A stretch of 64,000 nucleotides of DNA, from NCBI RefSeq assembly GCF_002858925.1, contig NZ_PJRS01000018.1:62001-126000 (forward strand), read 5' to 3'. Under the pieces are notes generated by a model, which worked only from the letters and a program-made list of their open reading frames with translations, ran no database searches and was not told the DNA's origin. Below, one piece after another: positions 1 to 8,107 of the stretch; position 1 is the stretch's first letter; the number at the start of each line of letters is the position of its first letter. Position numbers and translations under genes: made by a program. Source of the DNA: Caulobacter zeae (lineage in GTDB: Bacteria; Pseudomonadota; Alphaproteobacteria; Caulobacterales; Caulobacteraceae).

Positions 1-159
1 GTCGTGCAGATTGTTGGCCTCGCCGGCGAACACCACGACGCCTTCGGCGTTCACATAGAGGTAGTTGCCGGCGATCGTGGTGCGCGGGTCGCGATCCTCG
101 GCCAGCTTGTAGCGATAGACGGCGCCCGAAGCGCCTTTCAGGTCGATATAGGGTTTCAC
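1..159 (-). CDS. Unknown protein, N-terminal fragment cut by window edge
   Basis: On the minus strand a GTG start at 159 is preceded by a GCGAGG ribosome site and opens a frame of 53 codons that runs off the left edge. The visible protein begins with a short charged stretch (KPYIDLKGASGAVYRY) and has a beta-rich look with the segment GNYLYVNAEG. I do not recognise the family from this fragment. It is separated from the ABC transporter operon by about 60 bases and points the same way, so it could be the last gene of that transcription unit. The frame is supported by the ribosome site and by codon use like its neighbours, but the function is unknown. Confidence 0.55.
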   Translation of the reverse strand, partial: MKPYIDLKGASGAVYRYKLAEDRDPRTTIAGNYLYVNAEGVVVFAGEANNLHD

Positions 160-222
160 GAATCCTCGCCTCTAGACACACGCGGCGTAGCCCGGGAGGG
201 GTGCGGGGCGCCAGAGGCTAAA

Positions 223-963
223 TTATGGCTGCAAGCTTCGCAATTTGCTGAGAAACCTTTGTGTTCGCTCTTCGCGGGGTTCGGCGAACAGGATCGCCGA
301 CGGGCCTTCCTCCAGGATCGCGCCCTCATCCATGAAGATCGTTCGGTCGGCGACCTCGCGGGCGAAGTCCATCTGGTGGGTGACGATGACCATGGTCCGC
401 TTCTCGGCCGCCAGGTCGCGAATGACCGCCAGCACCTCGCCCACGAGCTCTGGATCGAGCGCCGAGGTCGGTTCGTCGAACAAAATGACCTCCGGATCCA
501 TGGCCAGGGCCCGGGCGATGGCGCAGCGCTGCTGCTGGCCGCCGGAGAGGGCGCCCGGATAGGCGTCGGCCCGATGGGCCAGGCCCACCTTGGTCAGCAG
601 CGCCAGGGCCTGTTCCCGGGCCTTGGCGGGCGGATCGCCGCGCACGACAATCGGCGCCTCGGCGACGTTCTCGACCGCGGTCTTGTGCGGGAAGAGATTG
701 AAGTTCTGGAACACGAACCCGACCCGCCCCTTCAGGGCGCGGGCCAGGGGGACCTTGCCGCCGGACGCGACGCCGGCGATCGACAGGGTTCCGCCGTTCA
801 GCGTCTCCAGGCCCGCCAGGCAGCGCAGCAGGGTGCTCTTGCCCGAGCCGCTGGGGCCGATGACGGCCACCACCTCGCCGGGCGCCACCGCCAGGTCGAC
901 GCCGTTCAGCACGGCCGTGTCGCCGAAGCGCTTGGACAGGCCCTTGGCCTCGATGGCGCTCAT
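223..963 (-). CDS. Polar amino-acid ABC transporter, ATP-binding subunit (GlnQ/HisP type)
   Basis: ATPase of 246 residues that powers uptake of a polar amino acid through the permease encoded just upstream. Walker A GPSGSGKST at about 36-44, Q-loop Q86, signature LSGGQQQR at 139-146, Walker B with catalytic Glu (ILFDEP) near 160-165, switch His near 196. Length and the double-Q signature fit the amino-acid (PAAT) class. The ATG start overlaps the permease stop by four bases, so translation is probably coupled. Only one permease gene is present, so the permease is presumably a homodimer. Substrate cannot be read from the ATPase; glutamine, glutamate, histidine or cystine are all possible. Confidence 0.9.
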   Translation of the reverse strand: MSAIEAKGLSKRFGDTAVLNGVDLAVAPGEVVAVIGPSGSGKSTLLRCLAGLETLNGGTLSIAGVASGGKVPLARALKGRVGFVFQNFNLFPHKTAVENVAEAPIVVRGDPPAKAREQALALLTKVGLAHRADAYPGALSGGQQQRCAIARALAMDPEVILFDEPTSALDPELVGEVLAVIRDLAAEKRTMVIVTHQMDFAREVADRTIFMDEGAILEEGPSAILFAEPREERTQRFLSKLRSLQP

Positions 964-1613
964 CGGCGGGCCTCCGCGCGGCGTTCCAGCCACCCCTGGC
1001 CCAGCGCCAGCAGGCTGGAGACGATCCAGTAGATGGCCGCGGCGCTGAGATACATGGCGAAGATCTCGTACGTCCGGGCGGTGATCAGCTGGGCCTGGCG
1101 GAACAGTTCGGGCACCTGGATGGTCGCGGCCAGCGAGGTGTCCTTCACCAGGCTGATGAAGCTGTTGGACAGCGGCGCCACGGCGGTGCGGGCGGCCTGG
1201 GGCAGGATGATCCGGCGCATGGCCTGGCTCGGCGACAGCCCCAGAACTGCGGCCGCCTCCCGTTGGCCCTTGTCGACGGCGGCGATGGCGCTGCGCAGGA
1301 TCTCGCCGGCGTATGCGGCCACGTTCAGGGAAAAGCCGATACCGGCCGCCGCCAGCGGCGGCAGCTCGACGCCGAACTGGGGCAGGCCGTAATAGATCAG
1401 GAACAGCTGCACCAGGAGCGGCGTGCCCCGGAACGCCGAGACATAGATCGCCGCCGGCCAGCGAAGGAACGGCGAGCGTGACAGCCGCATCAGCGCCAGG
1501 CCAAAGCCGAGCACGAGGCCAAGGCCCATGCCGATCAGGCTGAGCAGCACGGTATAGCCCGCGCCTTTCAGCAGCAGCGGAACCGACTGGGCTATGAGTT
1601 CGGCGGCGTCCAT
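960..1613 (-). CDS. Polar amino-acid ABC transporter, permease (HisM/GlnP type)
   Basis: Inner-membrane permease of 217 residues. It has several hydrophobic helices beginning with LLKGAGYTVLLSLIGMGLG, and the cytoplasmic coupling segment around EAAAVLGLSPSQAMRRIILPQA (about 138-160) matches the EAA loop consensus of the amino-acid subfamily. Length is normal for this single-permease class. It lies between the binding-protein gene (three bases upstream) and the ATPase gene (four-base overlap), giving the standard order binding protein, permease, ATPase. Confidence 0.9.
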   Translation of the reverse strand: MDAAELIAQSVPLLLKGAGYTVLLSLIGMGLGLVLGFGLALMRLSRSPFLRWPAAIYVSAFRGTPLLVQLFLIYYGLPQFGVELPPLAAAGIGFSLNVAAYAGEILRSAIAAVDKGQREAAAVLGLSPSQAMRRIILPQAARTAVAPLSNSFISLVKDTSLAATIQVPELFRQAQLITARTYEIFAMYLSAAAIYWIVSSLLALGQGWLERRAEARR

Positions 1614-1616
1614 CGG

Positions 1617-2414
1617 CTAGTGGGTCACGTCCAGGCCGAACCACTTCTGCGAAATGGCGGCCAGGCGTCCGTCGGCCCGCAGGGCGTCGATGGCCTCGTC
1701 GATCAGGACCTTCAGGGCCGGGTCGCGCTTCATCACCACGCCCTGGCTCTGCTGGGCGAAGGGCGGGCCGGCCGCGACCAGGTCCGGCGCGGTCTTCAGG
1801 AAGTCGGCGGCCACCAGACGGTCGTTCAGCACCGCGTCGATGCGGCCGGCCCGCAGGTCCTGGTACTTGGTCGGGTCGTCGTCGTAGGTGCGGACCTCGG
1901 CCTTGGGCTGGTTCTGGCGCAGCCACTGCTCGTAATGGGTGCCCAAGCCCACGCCGACCTTCTTGCCGGCGAGGTCGGCGGGGCCGGTGATGCCAGCCTT
2001 GCCCTTGGGTACGATGATCAGGATGCCCGAGACCGTATAGGGCTTGGAGAAGTCGTACTTGGCCGCCCGTTCGGGCGTGATGGTGATCTGGTTGATGACG
2101 ACATCGGTGCGGCCCGATTCCAGCGCGCCCAGCAGGCCCGCGAACGGGGCGGCGACGAACTGCGGCTTCACCTTCATCTGGTCGGCCAGGGCCTTGCCGA
2201 ACTCGACGTCGAAGCCGGTCAGCTGGCCGTCCGGGCCTTGGAAGTTGAACGGCGGGTAGGTGCCTTCCAGGCCGATCCGCAGGGTCTTGGTCGCCTCCAC
2301 GCGGGCCGCGCCGCTCTGGCCGCCGGCTGACTCCTTGCCGCCGCAGCCGGCCAGGGCCAGCGCGCTCCCGGCCCCGAGGCCGAGCAGGATGTCACGGCGA
2401 GCGGGGAATCGCAT
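1617..2414 (-). CDS. Amino-acid ABC transporter substrate-binding lipoprotein
   Basis: Periplasmic binding protein of the SBP_bac_3 family, 265 residues from the ATG at 2414, which has GAGG six bases upstream. The N-terminus reads MRFPARRDILLGLGAG followed by a lipobox (LAGC, Cys24). The twin arginine before a hydrophobic stretch suggests Tat export and then lipid anchoring. The body has the family pattern: LRIGLEGTYPPFNF, LTGFDVEFGKALA, DVVINQITITPERA, and a second domain with KKVGVGLGTHYEQWL. An upstream ATG at 2438 or 2501 would lengthen the protein before the signal and looks less likely. First gene of the importer operon, divergent from the M48 peptidase gene. Confidence 0.85.
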   Translation of the reverse strand: MRFPARRDILLGLGAGSALALAGCGGKESAGGQSGAARVEATKTLRIGLEGTYPPFNFQGPDGQLTGFDVEFGKALADQMKVKPQFVAAPFAGLLGALESGRTDVVINQITITPERAAKYDFSKPYTVSGILIIVPKGKAGITGPADLAGKKVGVGLGTHYEQWLRQNQPKAEVRTYDDDPTKYQDLRAGRIDAVLNDRLVAADFLKTAPDLVAAGPPFAQQSQGVVMKRDPALKVLIDEAIDALRADGRLAAISQKWFGLDVTH

Positions 2415-2584
2415 GGCGGGCCTCGAAGCAAAGGTCATCGGTCCAGTTCTATACCGCTGCGCCGGCGCCGCCAGGGGCAAGGCGGCTGCATGGGCGTTCA
2501 AGCACGACCTGACGGCGATTTAACCTGACGTGGTCCGTTCGCTCTGGCTTGCTGCCGACTGTTTGCTTTTCGGGGGAAGCGCGG

Positions 2585-4078
2585 ATGGCCCACACCTTCG
2601 ATCCGGCCGCGGCCACGGCGGCCTATCTGGCGCAGATTTCGCCAGAGGCGCACGCCAAGGCGGTCGCCTATACGCACGGCGGCCACTGGCTGCTGTTATG
2701 GGGCGCGCTGGTCGCCTTGCTGGTCGCGTTCCTGATCGTACGCAGCGGCGTGCTCGTCGTGCTGAGGCGCAGGTTCGAGGGACGGCGAAACCGCCCGCTG
2801 CTGGTCAGCTACTGGATCGGCGGACTCTACATCGTCTTCGACGCCGTGCTGTCGCTGCCCTGGAGCATCTACAGCGACTGGTGGCGGCCCAGGCAGTACG
2901 GCCTGACCAGCCAGAGCTTCATCGGCTGGTTGACGGAAAGCACGATCTTGCTGGTTCTCACCGGCCTGATCGGCGGTCTGTTCTTCGCCTTCCTATACGC
3001 CCTGATCCGCAAGGCGCCGCGCACCTGGTGGCTGTGGGGCGGCGGACTGACCGCGGTCTTCATCGCCATCGGCATGCTGCTCGGGCCGCCTTACATCGAG
3101 CCGATCTTCAACAAATACACGCCCGCGCCGGCCGGACCGGTCCGTGACGAGGTCGTCGCCATGGCGCGTCAGGTCGGCGTGCCGTCGGACAAAATCTTCA
3201 TCTACGACGGCTCCAAGCAGTCAAACGCCTATACCGCCAACGTCTCGGGCCTGTTCGGCTCGGCTCGCGTGGCGATGAGCGACACCATGTTCAAGAAGGG
3301 CGCGGACATCGCCGAGGTGCGCGGGGTGGTCGGGCACGAGATAGGCCACTACGCCCATCAGCACGCCTTGTGGATCGTGGGCGTGACGAGCCTGCTGGCG
3401 ATCCTGGCCTTCTTCCTCGTCGACCGGCTGTTCGCGCCGGCGTGCCGCCTGATGGGCGGCGAGGGGATCAGGGGGCTGTCCGATCCAGCCGGCCTGCCGG
3501 TGCTGAGCGCGGTGCTGGCCGTGCTGCTGCTTCTGGCGACGCCGGTGACCAACAGCCTGATCCGCATCATCGAGAGCGACGCCGACCGCTACAGCCTGGT
3601 CCACTTCGACGAGCCGGACGGCCTGGCCAAGGCGTTGATTAAGACGGTCGAGTATCGCGCGCCTATGCCCGGGAGGCTGGAGGAGGTCATGTTCTACGAC
3701 CATCCGGCTGTCGGTCGCCGCATCCGGCGAGCCATGGAATGGAAGGCTGCGCATCCCAAGCCCGTTTCGCAGGCGGCGCCTGACGCCGTGGCCAAGGCGG
3801 CTTTCGCCGACCGTATCGTGGTCTTTCCGAACCTGCCGGTCGGGATGGACGGCATCGCGCTGAAGGCCGACGGGACGTGGTTCGAGCGGCACGACTTCGG
3901 CTGGTCGAAGGGGCGCTACGCCGTCGCCGGCGGAAAGCTGTGTCTGGACGAGGAGCGCGGGTCGCGCCGCTGCTACGCCATCGGCCGGACGCGCGACGGC
4001 TGGACGCTGGCCCAGGGCGCCGGCGCGCCCGTGGCCGTGGCGCTGGAGCGCATGCGAGCCTCGGCCTCGCCCGGATAA
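2585..4078 (+). CDS. Membrane M48 metallopeptidase (CAAX protease / Ste24 type) with C-terminal extension
   Basis: Integral-membrane zinc endopeptidase of 497 residues. Start ATG at 2585 follows GGGGAAG. Several hydrophobic helices occupy the first 190 residues, then the zinc motif HEIGH at 251-255 and the third ligand region ESDAD with Glu330. This is the M48A (Ste24-like) arrangement, with active-site helices at the membrane. Beyond the usual domain end (about residue 400) there is an extra 90 or so residues (KAAFADRIVVFPNLPVGMDG onward) that are soluble, contain two Cys and look beta-rich; I do not know their role. Bacteria lack classical prenylated CAAX substrates, so membrane-protein quality control is the usual guess. 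Monocistronic, closed by a hairpin shared with the next gene. Confidence 0.85.
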   Translation: MAHTFDPAAATAAYLAQISPEAHAKAVAYTHGGHWLLLWGALVALLVAFLIVRSGVLVVLRRRFEGRRNRPLLVSYWIGGLYIVFDAVLSLPWSIYSDWWRPRQYGLTSQSFIGWLTESTILLVLTGLIGGLFFAFLYALIRKAPRTWWLWGGGLTAVFIAIGMLLGPPYIEPIFNKYTPAPAGPVRDEVVAMARQVGVPSDKIFIYDGSKQSNAYTANVSGLFGSARVAMSDTMFKKGADIAEVRGVVGHEIGHYAHQHALWIVGVTSLLAILAFFLVDRLFAPACRLMGGEGIRGLSDPAGLPVLSAVLAVLLLLATPVTNSLIRIIESDADRYSLVHFDEPDGLAKALIKTVEYRAPMPGRLEEVMFYDHPAVGRRIRRAMEWKAAHPKPVSQAAPDAVAKAAFADRIVVFPNLPVGMDGIALKADGTWFERHDFGWSKGRYAVAGGKLCLDEERGSRRCYAIGRTRDGWTLAQGAGAPVAVALERMRASASPG

Positions 4079-4082
4079 GGGA

Positions 4083-4111
4083 CGAAGGCCATCCATCGGG
4101 GATGGCCTTCG
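4083..4111. terminator. Convergent hairpin between M48 peptidase and ketosynthase genes
   Basis: Perfect 12-bp inverted arms (CGAAGGCCATCC at 4083-4094 and its complement at 4100-4111) with a short loop, placed between two converging genes. There is no long T-run, so it may act as a two-way terminator or 3' end stabiliser. Confidence 0.6.
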
Positions 4112-4127
4112 ATCGGGCGGCTCGCGG

Positions 4128-5243
4128 CTAGCGCTTCCTGACGAACACCGTGCCGGCCGAATAGCCGGCGCCGAAGCTGCAGATCAGGCCCGTGTCGCCG
4201 GGGGCGAAATCGTCGTTGGCGCTGTGGAAGGCGATGATCGAGCCGGCCGAGCTGGTGTTGGCGTACTCGTCGAGGATGATGACGTTCTCGCCGGCCTCGG
4301 GATCGCGGCCCAGCACCTTGCGGGCGATCAGGTCGTTCATGTTGATGTTGGCCTGGTGCAGCCACAGGCGCTTGAGGGCCGTGGCGTCCAGGCCGATGTC
4401 GCCGGCGTGCTCGACGATCATCTCGCTGACCATCGGCACCACCTCGCGGAACACCTTGCGGCCTTCCTGCACGAACAGCTTGTCCCTGGCGCCCACGCCT
4501 TCCGGGGCGGCGTTGTTCAGGAAGCCGAAGTTGTTGCGGATGTTGTTCGAGAACTGGGTCTTCAGGCGCGTGCCGAGGATCTCCCAGCCGCCCGTCGCCT
4601 GCGAGGCCTCTTCCAGGATCACGGCCGTGGCCACGTCGCCGAAGATGAAGTGGCTGTCGCGGTCCTTGAAGTTCAGGTGGCCCGAGCAGATCTCAGGATT
4701 GACCATCAGCACGGCCTTGGCGCTGCCGGTGGCGATGAAGTCGGCGGCGGTCTTGATGCCGAAGGTGGCAGACGAGCAGGCGACATTCATGTCGAAGGCG
4801 AAGCCCTCGATGCCCAGCGCTTGCTGCACCTCGATGGCCATGGCCGGATAGGCGCGCTGCATGTTCGAGGCCGCGCAGATCACCGCGCCGATCTCGCTGA
4901 CCGGCTTGCCCCAGGCGTCGATGGCCGCTTGTGCGGCCTTAACGGCCATCTCGGCCAGGATCGAGATCTGGTCGTTGGGTCGCTCGGGCAGGTTCGGACG
5001 CATGACCTCGGGGTCGATGATGCTGTCCTTGTTCATCACGTAGCGGGCCTTGATGCCCGAAGCTTTCTCGATGAACTCCGGCGAGGAGGGGGCGAGGGCC
5101 GTGACCTCGCCGGCGGCGATGGCCTCGGCGTTGGCGGCGTTGAAGCGTTCGACATAGGCGTTGAAGGCGTCGACCAGTTCTACGTTCGAGATGCTGAACG
5201 GCGGGGTGTAGAGCCCCGTGGCGGCGATGACGGCTTGATGCAA
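4128..5243 (-). CDS. Beta-ketoacyl-ACP synthase III-like enzyme (FabH family)
   Basis: Condensing enzyme of 371 residues, longer than typical FabH (about 320). Thiolase-fold catalytic residues are visible: Cys156 in NVACSSATFG, His296 in LWLHQANIN and Asn329 in YANTSSAGS, the Cys-His-Asn triad of KAS III. The extra length lies near residues 25-90 (an acidic insertion with NAYVERF and NKDSIIDPEVMRPNLPE). The cognate primer (acetyl-CoA or a longer acyl-CoA) cannot be read. The only sensible start is TTG at 5243; there is no ATG in this frame upstream of conserved sequence, and a strong GC-rich hairpin sits just before it. No other fatty-acid gene is adjacent, so it probably initiates or salvages acyl chains rather than belonging to the main fab operon. 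Confidence 0.85.
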   Translation of the reverse strand: MHQAVIAATGLYTPPFSISNVELVDAFNAYVERFNAANAEAIAAGEVTALAPSSPEFIEKASGIKARYVMNKDSIIDPEVMRPNLPERPNDQISILAEMAVKAAQAAIDAWGKPVSEIGAVICAASNMQRAYPAMAIEVQQALGIEGFAFDMNVACSSATFGIKTAADFIATGSAKAVLMVNPEICSGHLNFKDRDSHFIFGDVATAVILEEASQATGGWEILGTRLKTQFSNNIRNNFGFLNNAAPEGVGARDKLFVQEGRKVFREVVPMVSEMIVEHAGDIGLDATALKRLWLHQANINMNDLIARKVLGRDPEAGENVIILDEYANTSSAGSIIAFHSANDDFAPGDTGLICSFGAGYSAGTVFVRKR

Positions 5244-5552
5244 GGCGGCGGTCCCGATGGGCCGGCGCGCGACATGGGCGCGCCGATCTGATCACTGTTT
5301 GGACGCGATCAATAGCACGCCCCGCGCCGCCGTCACCTGCCAAGCGGGCGTGTCCTGCCTGCATCGGTTGCGGCTATTCGACCTGCCGCAGCGGAACTTT
5401 CGGCAGGCGGCCATAATCACCGGTCCAAATGTCGGAAACGTCACGCAATGGCCCCAAACAGGTCAGGGTGCGGTCAAATACGGGCCTCGTTGCCCCAATA
5501 CCCAAAGGAGGCTGAGGGAGCACAAGAAATCCCAGTACCAGGAGTAAAAATA
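5244..5552. other. Divergent intergenic region (309 bases)
   Basis: Lies between the leftward ketosynthase gene and the rightward outer-membrane protein gene, so it must hold both promoters. Besides the inverted repeat at 5263-5285 and the GGAG ribosome site at 5541-5544 I see no confident promoter boxes and no convincing gene. Confidence 0.5.
5263..5285 (-). promoter_or_regulatory. GC-rich inverted repeat in the leader of the ketosynthase gene
   Basis: Arms CGGCGCGC (5263-5270) and GCGCGCCG (5278-5285) with a 7-nt loop, about 20 nt upstream of the TTG start. In the minus-strand mRNA this would fold into a stable stem next to the initiation region. It may restrain translation or be a protein site; no function is shown. 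Confidence 0.35.
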
Positions 5553-6089
5553 ATGAAGGTTCTCATGTCTGCGGCCGTGGCCGCCATGTCGGTCGCTGCT
5601 GTTCCGGTCCTGGCCCATGCTCAATCGAGCTCGCCGGAGATCTACGGCAATCTCGGTTACAACAGCTCGCGCGCCGAAGGCGCCGACACGGGCGCCATCC
5701 AGGGCCGCCTGGGCGCGAAGCTGACCCCGCACTTCGGCGTCGAGGGCGAACTGTCCGGCGGCGTGAAGGACGACAACATCGACCGCGCCGGCGTCCGCTC
5801 CAGTATCGAGCAGACCCACTCGGCCGCGGTCTATGGCGTCGGCTTCCTGCCGGTGACCCCGAACATCGACCTGATCGGTCGCGTCGGCTACGGCAACACG
5901 CAGTTCAAGCAGAAGCTGGCCGGCGTGGAGAACAAGTTCGACGCCGACAGCGTCAACTATGGCGTCGGCGCCCAGTACAAGTTCGACGACAAGAACGGCG
6001 TGCGCGTCGACTACACGCGTCAGCAGTTCCGCGACAACGACGCCGATGACGCCAACGTCGTGTCGGTGGGCTACGCCCGCAAGTTCTAA
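5553..6089 (+). CDS. Small outer-membrane beta-barrel protein (OmpA/OmpW-like porin family)
   Basis: Precursor of 178 residues. ATG at 5553 has GGAG eight bases upstream. A clear Sec signal peptide ends at AHA (residues 21-23), then the chain alternates polar and hydrophobic residues in strand-like runs (PEIYGNLGYNSS, HFGVEGELSGG, VRVDYTRQQF, VVSVGYARKF) and ends in a C-terminal Phe, the signal recognised by the BAM complex. Aromatic-ended strands and glycine-rich turns fit an eight-stranded barrel of the outer-membrane beta-barrel domain family. Function is probably structural or protective. Followed by a strong terminator. Confidence 0.85.
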   Translation: MKVLMSAAVAAMSVAAVPVLAHAQSSSPEIYGNLGYNSSRAEGADTGAIQGRLGAKLTPHFGVEGELSGGVKDDNIDRAGVRSSIEQTHSAAVYGVGFLPVTPNIDLIGRVGYGNTQFKQKLAGVENKFDADSVNYGVGAQYKFDDKNGVRVDYTRQQFRDNDADDANVVSVGYARKF

Positions 6090-6106
6090 GGGCTTGCCGC
6101 AAAGAA

Positions 6107-6143
6107 AAAGCGCGCCGCTCTCCCTGCGAGGGCGGCGCGCTTT
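6107..6143. terminator. Rho-independent terminator, outer-membrane protein / DUF805
   Basis: Perfect 12-bp stem (AAAGCGCGCCGC at 6107-6118, complement at 6132-6143) between two converging genes. Flanking A and T runs let it work in both directions. Confidence 0.85.
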
Positions 6144-6162
6144 GGCTTGCCTCGTCGAAGCC

Positions 6163-6570
6163 TCAGGCGAAGGTTTCGGCGGCGTCCGTGTGGGTCTGCT
6201 TCGGGTCCGGGCCGAACTTGTTCGGGCCCGTCGTGCCGGGCAGGATGTAGAAGACCAGCAGCACGATCGCGCCGATCAGCGGGATCAGGCCGATCAGGAT
6301 CCACCAGGCCGAACGGTCGGTGTCGTGCAGGCGGCGGAACGAGACCGCGAGGCTGGGAATGAACATCGCCAGCGAGAAGGCCAGGCTGACCAGGCCCAGG
6401 GCGTCGAAGCTGCCGCTCTCCAGGCTTTGAGGGCCGCTGACGATCAGCCGCAGGATCGTGATGGCGATGCTGACGGCGAAGGTGAACAGCGCGAAGAGCC
6501 AGTATTCCGAACGGCGAGCCCGGCCGGAGAACTGCGCATATTTGCGCAGCGGTTCGAACATCAAAGACAT
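6163..6570 (-). CDS. DUF805 family inner-membrane protein
   Basis: Protein of 135 residues with the DUF805 signature: GRARRSEYW near residue 16-24 followed by a long hydrophobic helix, and SFRRLHDTDRSAWW near 81-95 followed by further helices (ILIGLIPLIGAIVLLVFYILP). Four membrane segments are predicted by eye. The family is common in bacteria and its biochemical role is unknown. Start ATG at 6570 follows a GGGAAACGGG stretch. The Pro/Lys/Asp tail after the last helix is cytoplasmic or periplasmic and short. Converges with the outer-membrane protein gene across a shared terminator. Confidence 0.85.
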   Translation of the reverse strand: MSLMFEPLRKYAQFSGRARRSEYWLFALFTFAVSIAITILRLIVSGPQSLESGSFDALGLVSLAFSLAMFIPSLAVSFRRLHDTDRSAWWILIGLIPLIGAIVLLVFYILPGTTGPNKFGPDPKQTHTDAAETFA

Positions 6571-6707
6571 ACCCGTTTCCCTTACCCCGCGTGATGCGTG
6601 CGATTCGCAACTTGAGCGGCGAATCCAGTCGCGTAAACCCCCGTTCTGCCGCTTGACGTGATCGCTGGTCGGCCAGACCTTCGACCAACACGGGGGAGGA
6701 GGCGGCG

Positions 6708-7094
6708 ATGAACAACGCGCTGCTCATACAATTGCTGGGCTCGGCGCTGGCCGTGGCCCTGCTGGTGGGGCTGTCGGCCTGGGCGAGGATCGCCCGGCCG
6801 TCGCCGCCGCTGGACGAGGTCGCGGCGCGGGCTCTGCTGGCCGAAGAGTTCCCGGATCACCGTGCCGAGGCGGTCTGGATCGCCGGCGACGCCGCCGCCG
6901 TTGTGGCTCGCGCGGGAGACCTGGCGCTGGTGCTCTGGCGCAAGGGCGACGGCTACGTGGCCCGCTCTGCGGCCTGGCGCGACGTCGTGGCGGCCAGTCC
7001 GGCCGATGGGCGCGTGCGCCTGGCGGCCGTCGACGGCGCGCCGCGTCTTCGCCTGGGCGAGCGCCCCTGGCCGCCCCTGGAGGCCGCCGCATGA
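6708..7094 (+). CDS. Hypothetical membrane-anchored protein
   Basis: 128 residues, start ATG at 6708 after GGGGGAGGAGG, an unusually strong ribosome site. One N-terminal transmembrane helix (ALLIQLLGSALAVALLVGLSAW, in two halves) is followed by a soluble, Ala/Arg/Val-rich domain of about 100 residues. No family recognised. Its stop overlaps the start of the fatty-acid-hydroxylase-type gene by four bases, which implies translational coupling and suggests it assists that membrane enzyme. Confidence 0.7.
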   Translation: MNNALLIQLLGSALAVALLVGLSAWARIARPSPPLDEVAARALLAEEFPDHRAEAVWIAGDAAAVVARAGDLALVLWRKGDGYVARSAAWRDVVAASPADGRVRLAAVDGAPRLRLGERPWPPLEAAA

Positions 7095-8062
7095 AACCCG
7101 CCTTCGATCCTGTCCAACTCGCCATCCCGTTCTTCGTGATCGCGATCGTGCTGGAGGTCCTGCTCGCCCGTTTCGGCAAGGCCAGGGCCAATTACGAGCC
7201 GCGCGACGCGGCGACCTCGCTGCTGATGGGACTAGGCAGCACGATCGCCGGGCTGCTGACCGGCGGCGCGGTGTTCGCCGCAAGCCTGTGGGTCTACCAG
7301 CATCGGCTGTTCACGATCCCGATGACGGCGATCTGGGCCTGGGTCGTGCTTTTCTTCGCCGAGGACCTGACCTACTACTGGTTCCACCGCCTGAGCCACG
7401 AGCGGCGCTTCTGGTGGGCCAGCCACGTCAACCATCACAGCTCGACCCACTACAATCTGACCACGGCCCTGCGGCAAACCTGGACGGGAGGGGTAGCTGG
7501 GACCTGGCTCTTGTGGCTGCCGCTGTCGTTCCTGGGCTTTCCGCCGGCCATGGTGGCGATCCAGAAGGGGATCAGCCTCGTCTACCAGTTCTGGATCCAT
7601 ACCGAGGCCGTGCGGCGCATGCCGGCCTGGTTCGAGGCGGTATTCAACACGCCCTCGCACCATCGCGTACACCACGCCCGCAACCCGCGCTATCTCGACG
7701 CCAACTACGCGGGGATCCTGATCATCTGGGACCGGATGTTCGGCACCTTCATCGCCGAAGACGACGCCGAGCCCTGTCGATACGGCATCGTGCGGAACCT
7801 GCCGAACTTCAATCTCCTGGCCAACGTCTTCCACGAGTGGATCGGCATCGGGAAGGACCTGGCGGGAAGCCGCTCGCCGCGCGAGGTTATCGGCTATCTC
7901 TTCGGCCCGCCGGGGTGGAGCCCCGACGGGTCAAGAGAGACCTCCCATAAGCTCAAGGCCAAGTGGCGGGTGCGGGAGGAGAGGGCGGCAGCCGAGCTCA
8001 AGGGGGAAATCCCCGCCCTTCGGCAGGCTCAGGGCGAGGATTTACTGCAAGGCCGGAATTAG
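7091..8062 (+). CDS. Fatty-acid hydroxylase / sterol desaturase superfamily protein
   Basis: Integral-membrane di-iron enzyme of 323 residues. The histidine boxes are present and in order: HRLSH at 99-103, HVNHH at 112-116, and HHRVHH at 190-195, with another His near 170. These bind the diiron centre that hydroxylates or desaturates a lipid chain or isoprenoid. Four to five hydrophobic helices surround them. The substrate cannot be inferred; lipid headgroup or carotenoid modification are both possible in this superfamily. The last 15 or so codons (ALRQAQGEDLLQGRN) are not conserved sequence but the translation of a dispersed genomic repeat that has replaced the original 3' end. Confidence 0.85.
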   Translation: MKPAFDPVQLAIPFFVIAIVLEVLLARFGKARANYEPRDAATSLLMGLGSTIAGLLTGGAVFAASLWVYQHRLFTIPMTAIWAWVVLFFAEDLTYYWFHRLSHERRFWWASHVNHHSSTHYNLTTALRQTWTGGVAGTWLLWLPLSFLGFPPAMVAIQKGISLVYQFWIHTEAVRRMPAWFEAVFNTPSHHRVHHARNPRYLDANYAGILIIWDRMFGTFIAEDDAEPCRYGIVRNLPNFNLLANVFHEWIGIGKDLAGSRSPREVIGYLFGPPGWSPDGSRETSHKLKAKWRVREERAAAELKGEIPALRQAQGEDLLQGRN

Positions 8063-8093
8063 CCCTCATCCTGAGCTTGTCGAAGGACGAGGG
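8011..8093. repeat. Dispersed palindromic repeat pair
   Basis: Two related elements. One at 8011-8039 (core CGCCCTTCGGCAGGCTCAGG) lies inside the end of the upstream gene. The second at 8064-8093 carries CTCATCCTGAGCTTGTCG and GAAGGACGAGG. Related copies occur at 15734-15826. The inverted pair could form a stem at the mRNA 3' end between two converging genes. Confidence 0.75.
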
Positions 8094-8107
8094 CTTAATC
8101 CCGGTGT

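Noticed and set aside
2505-2545. GATTTAACC stretch resembling part of the SAM-II riboswitch
   Set aside because: Only a short match, without the pseudoknot partner or a methionine gene downstream; the next gene is an M48 peptidase.
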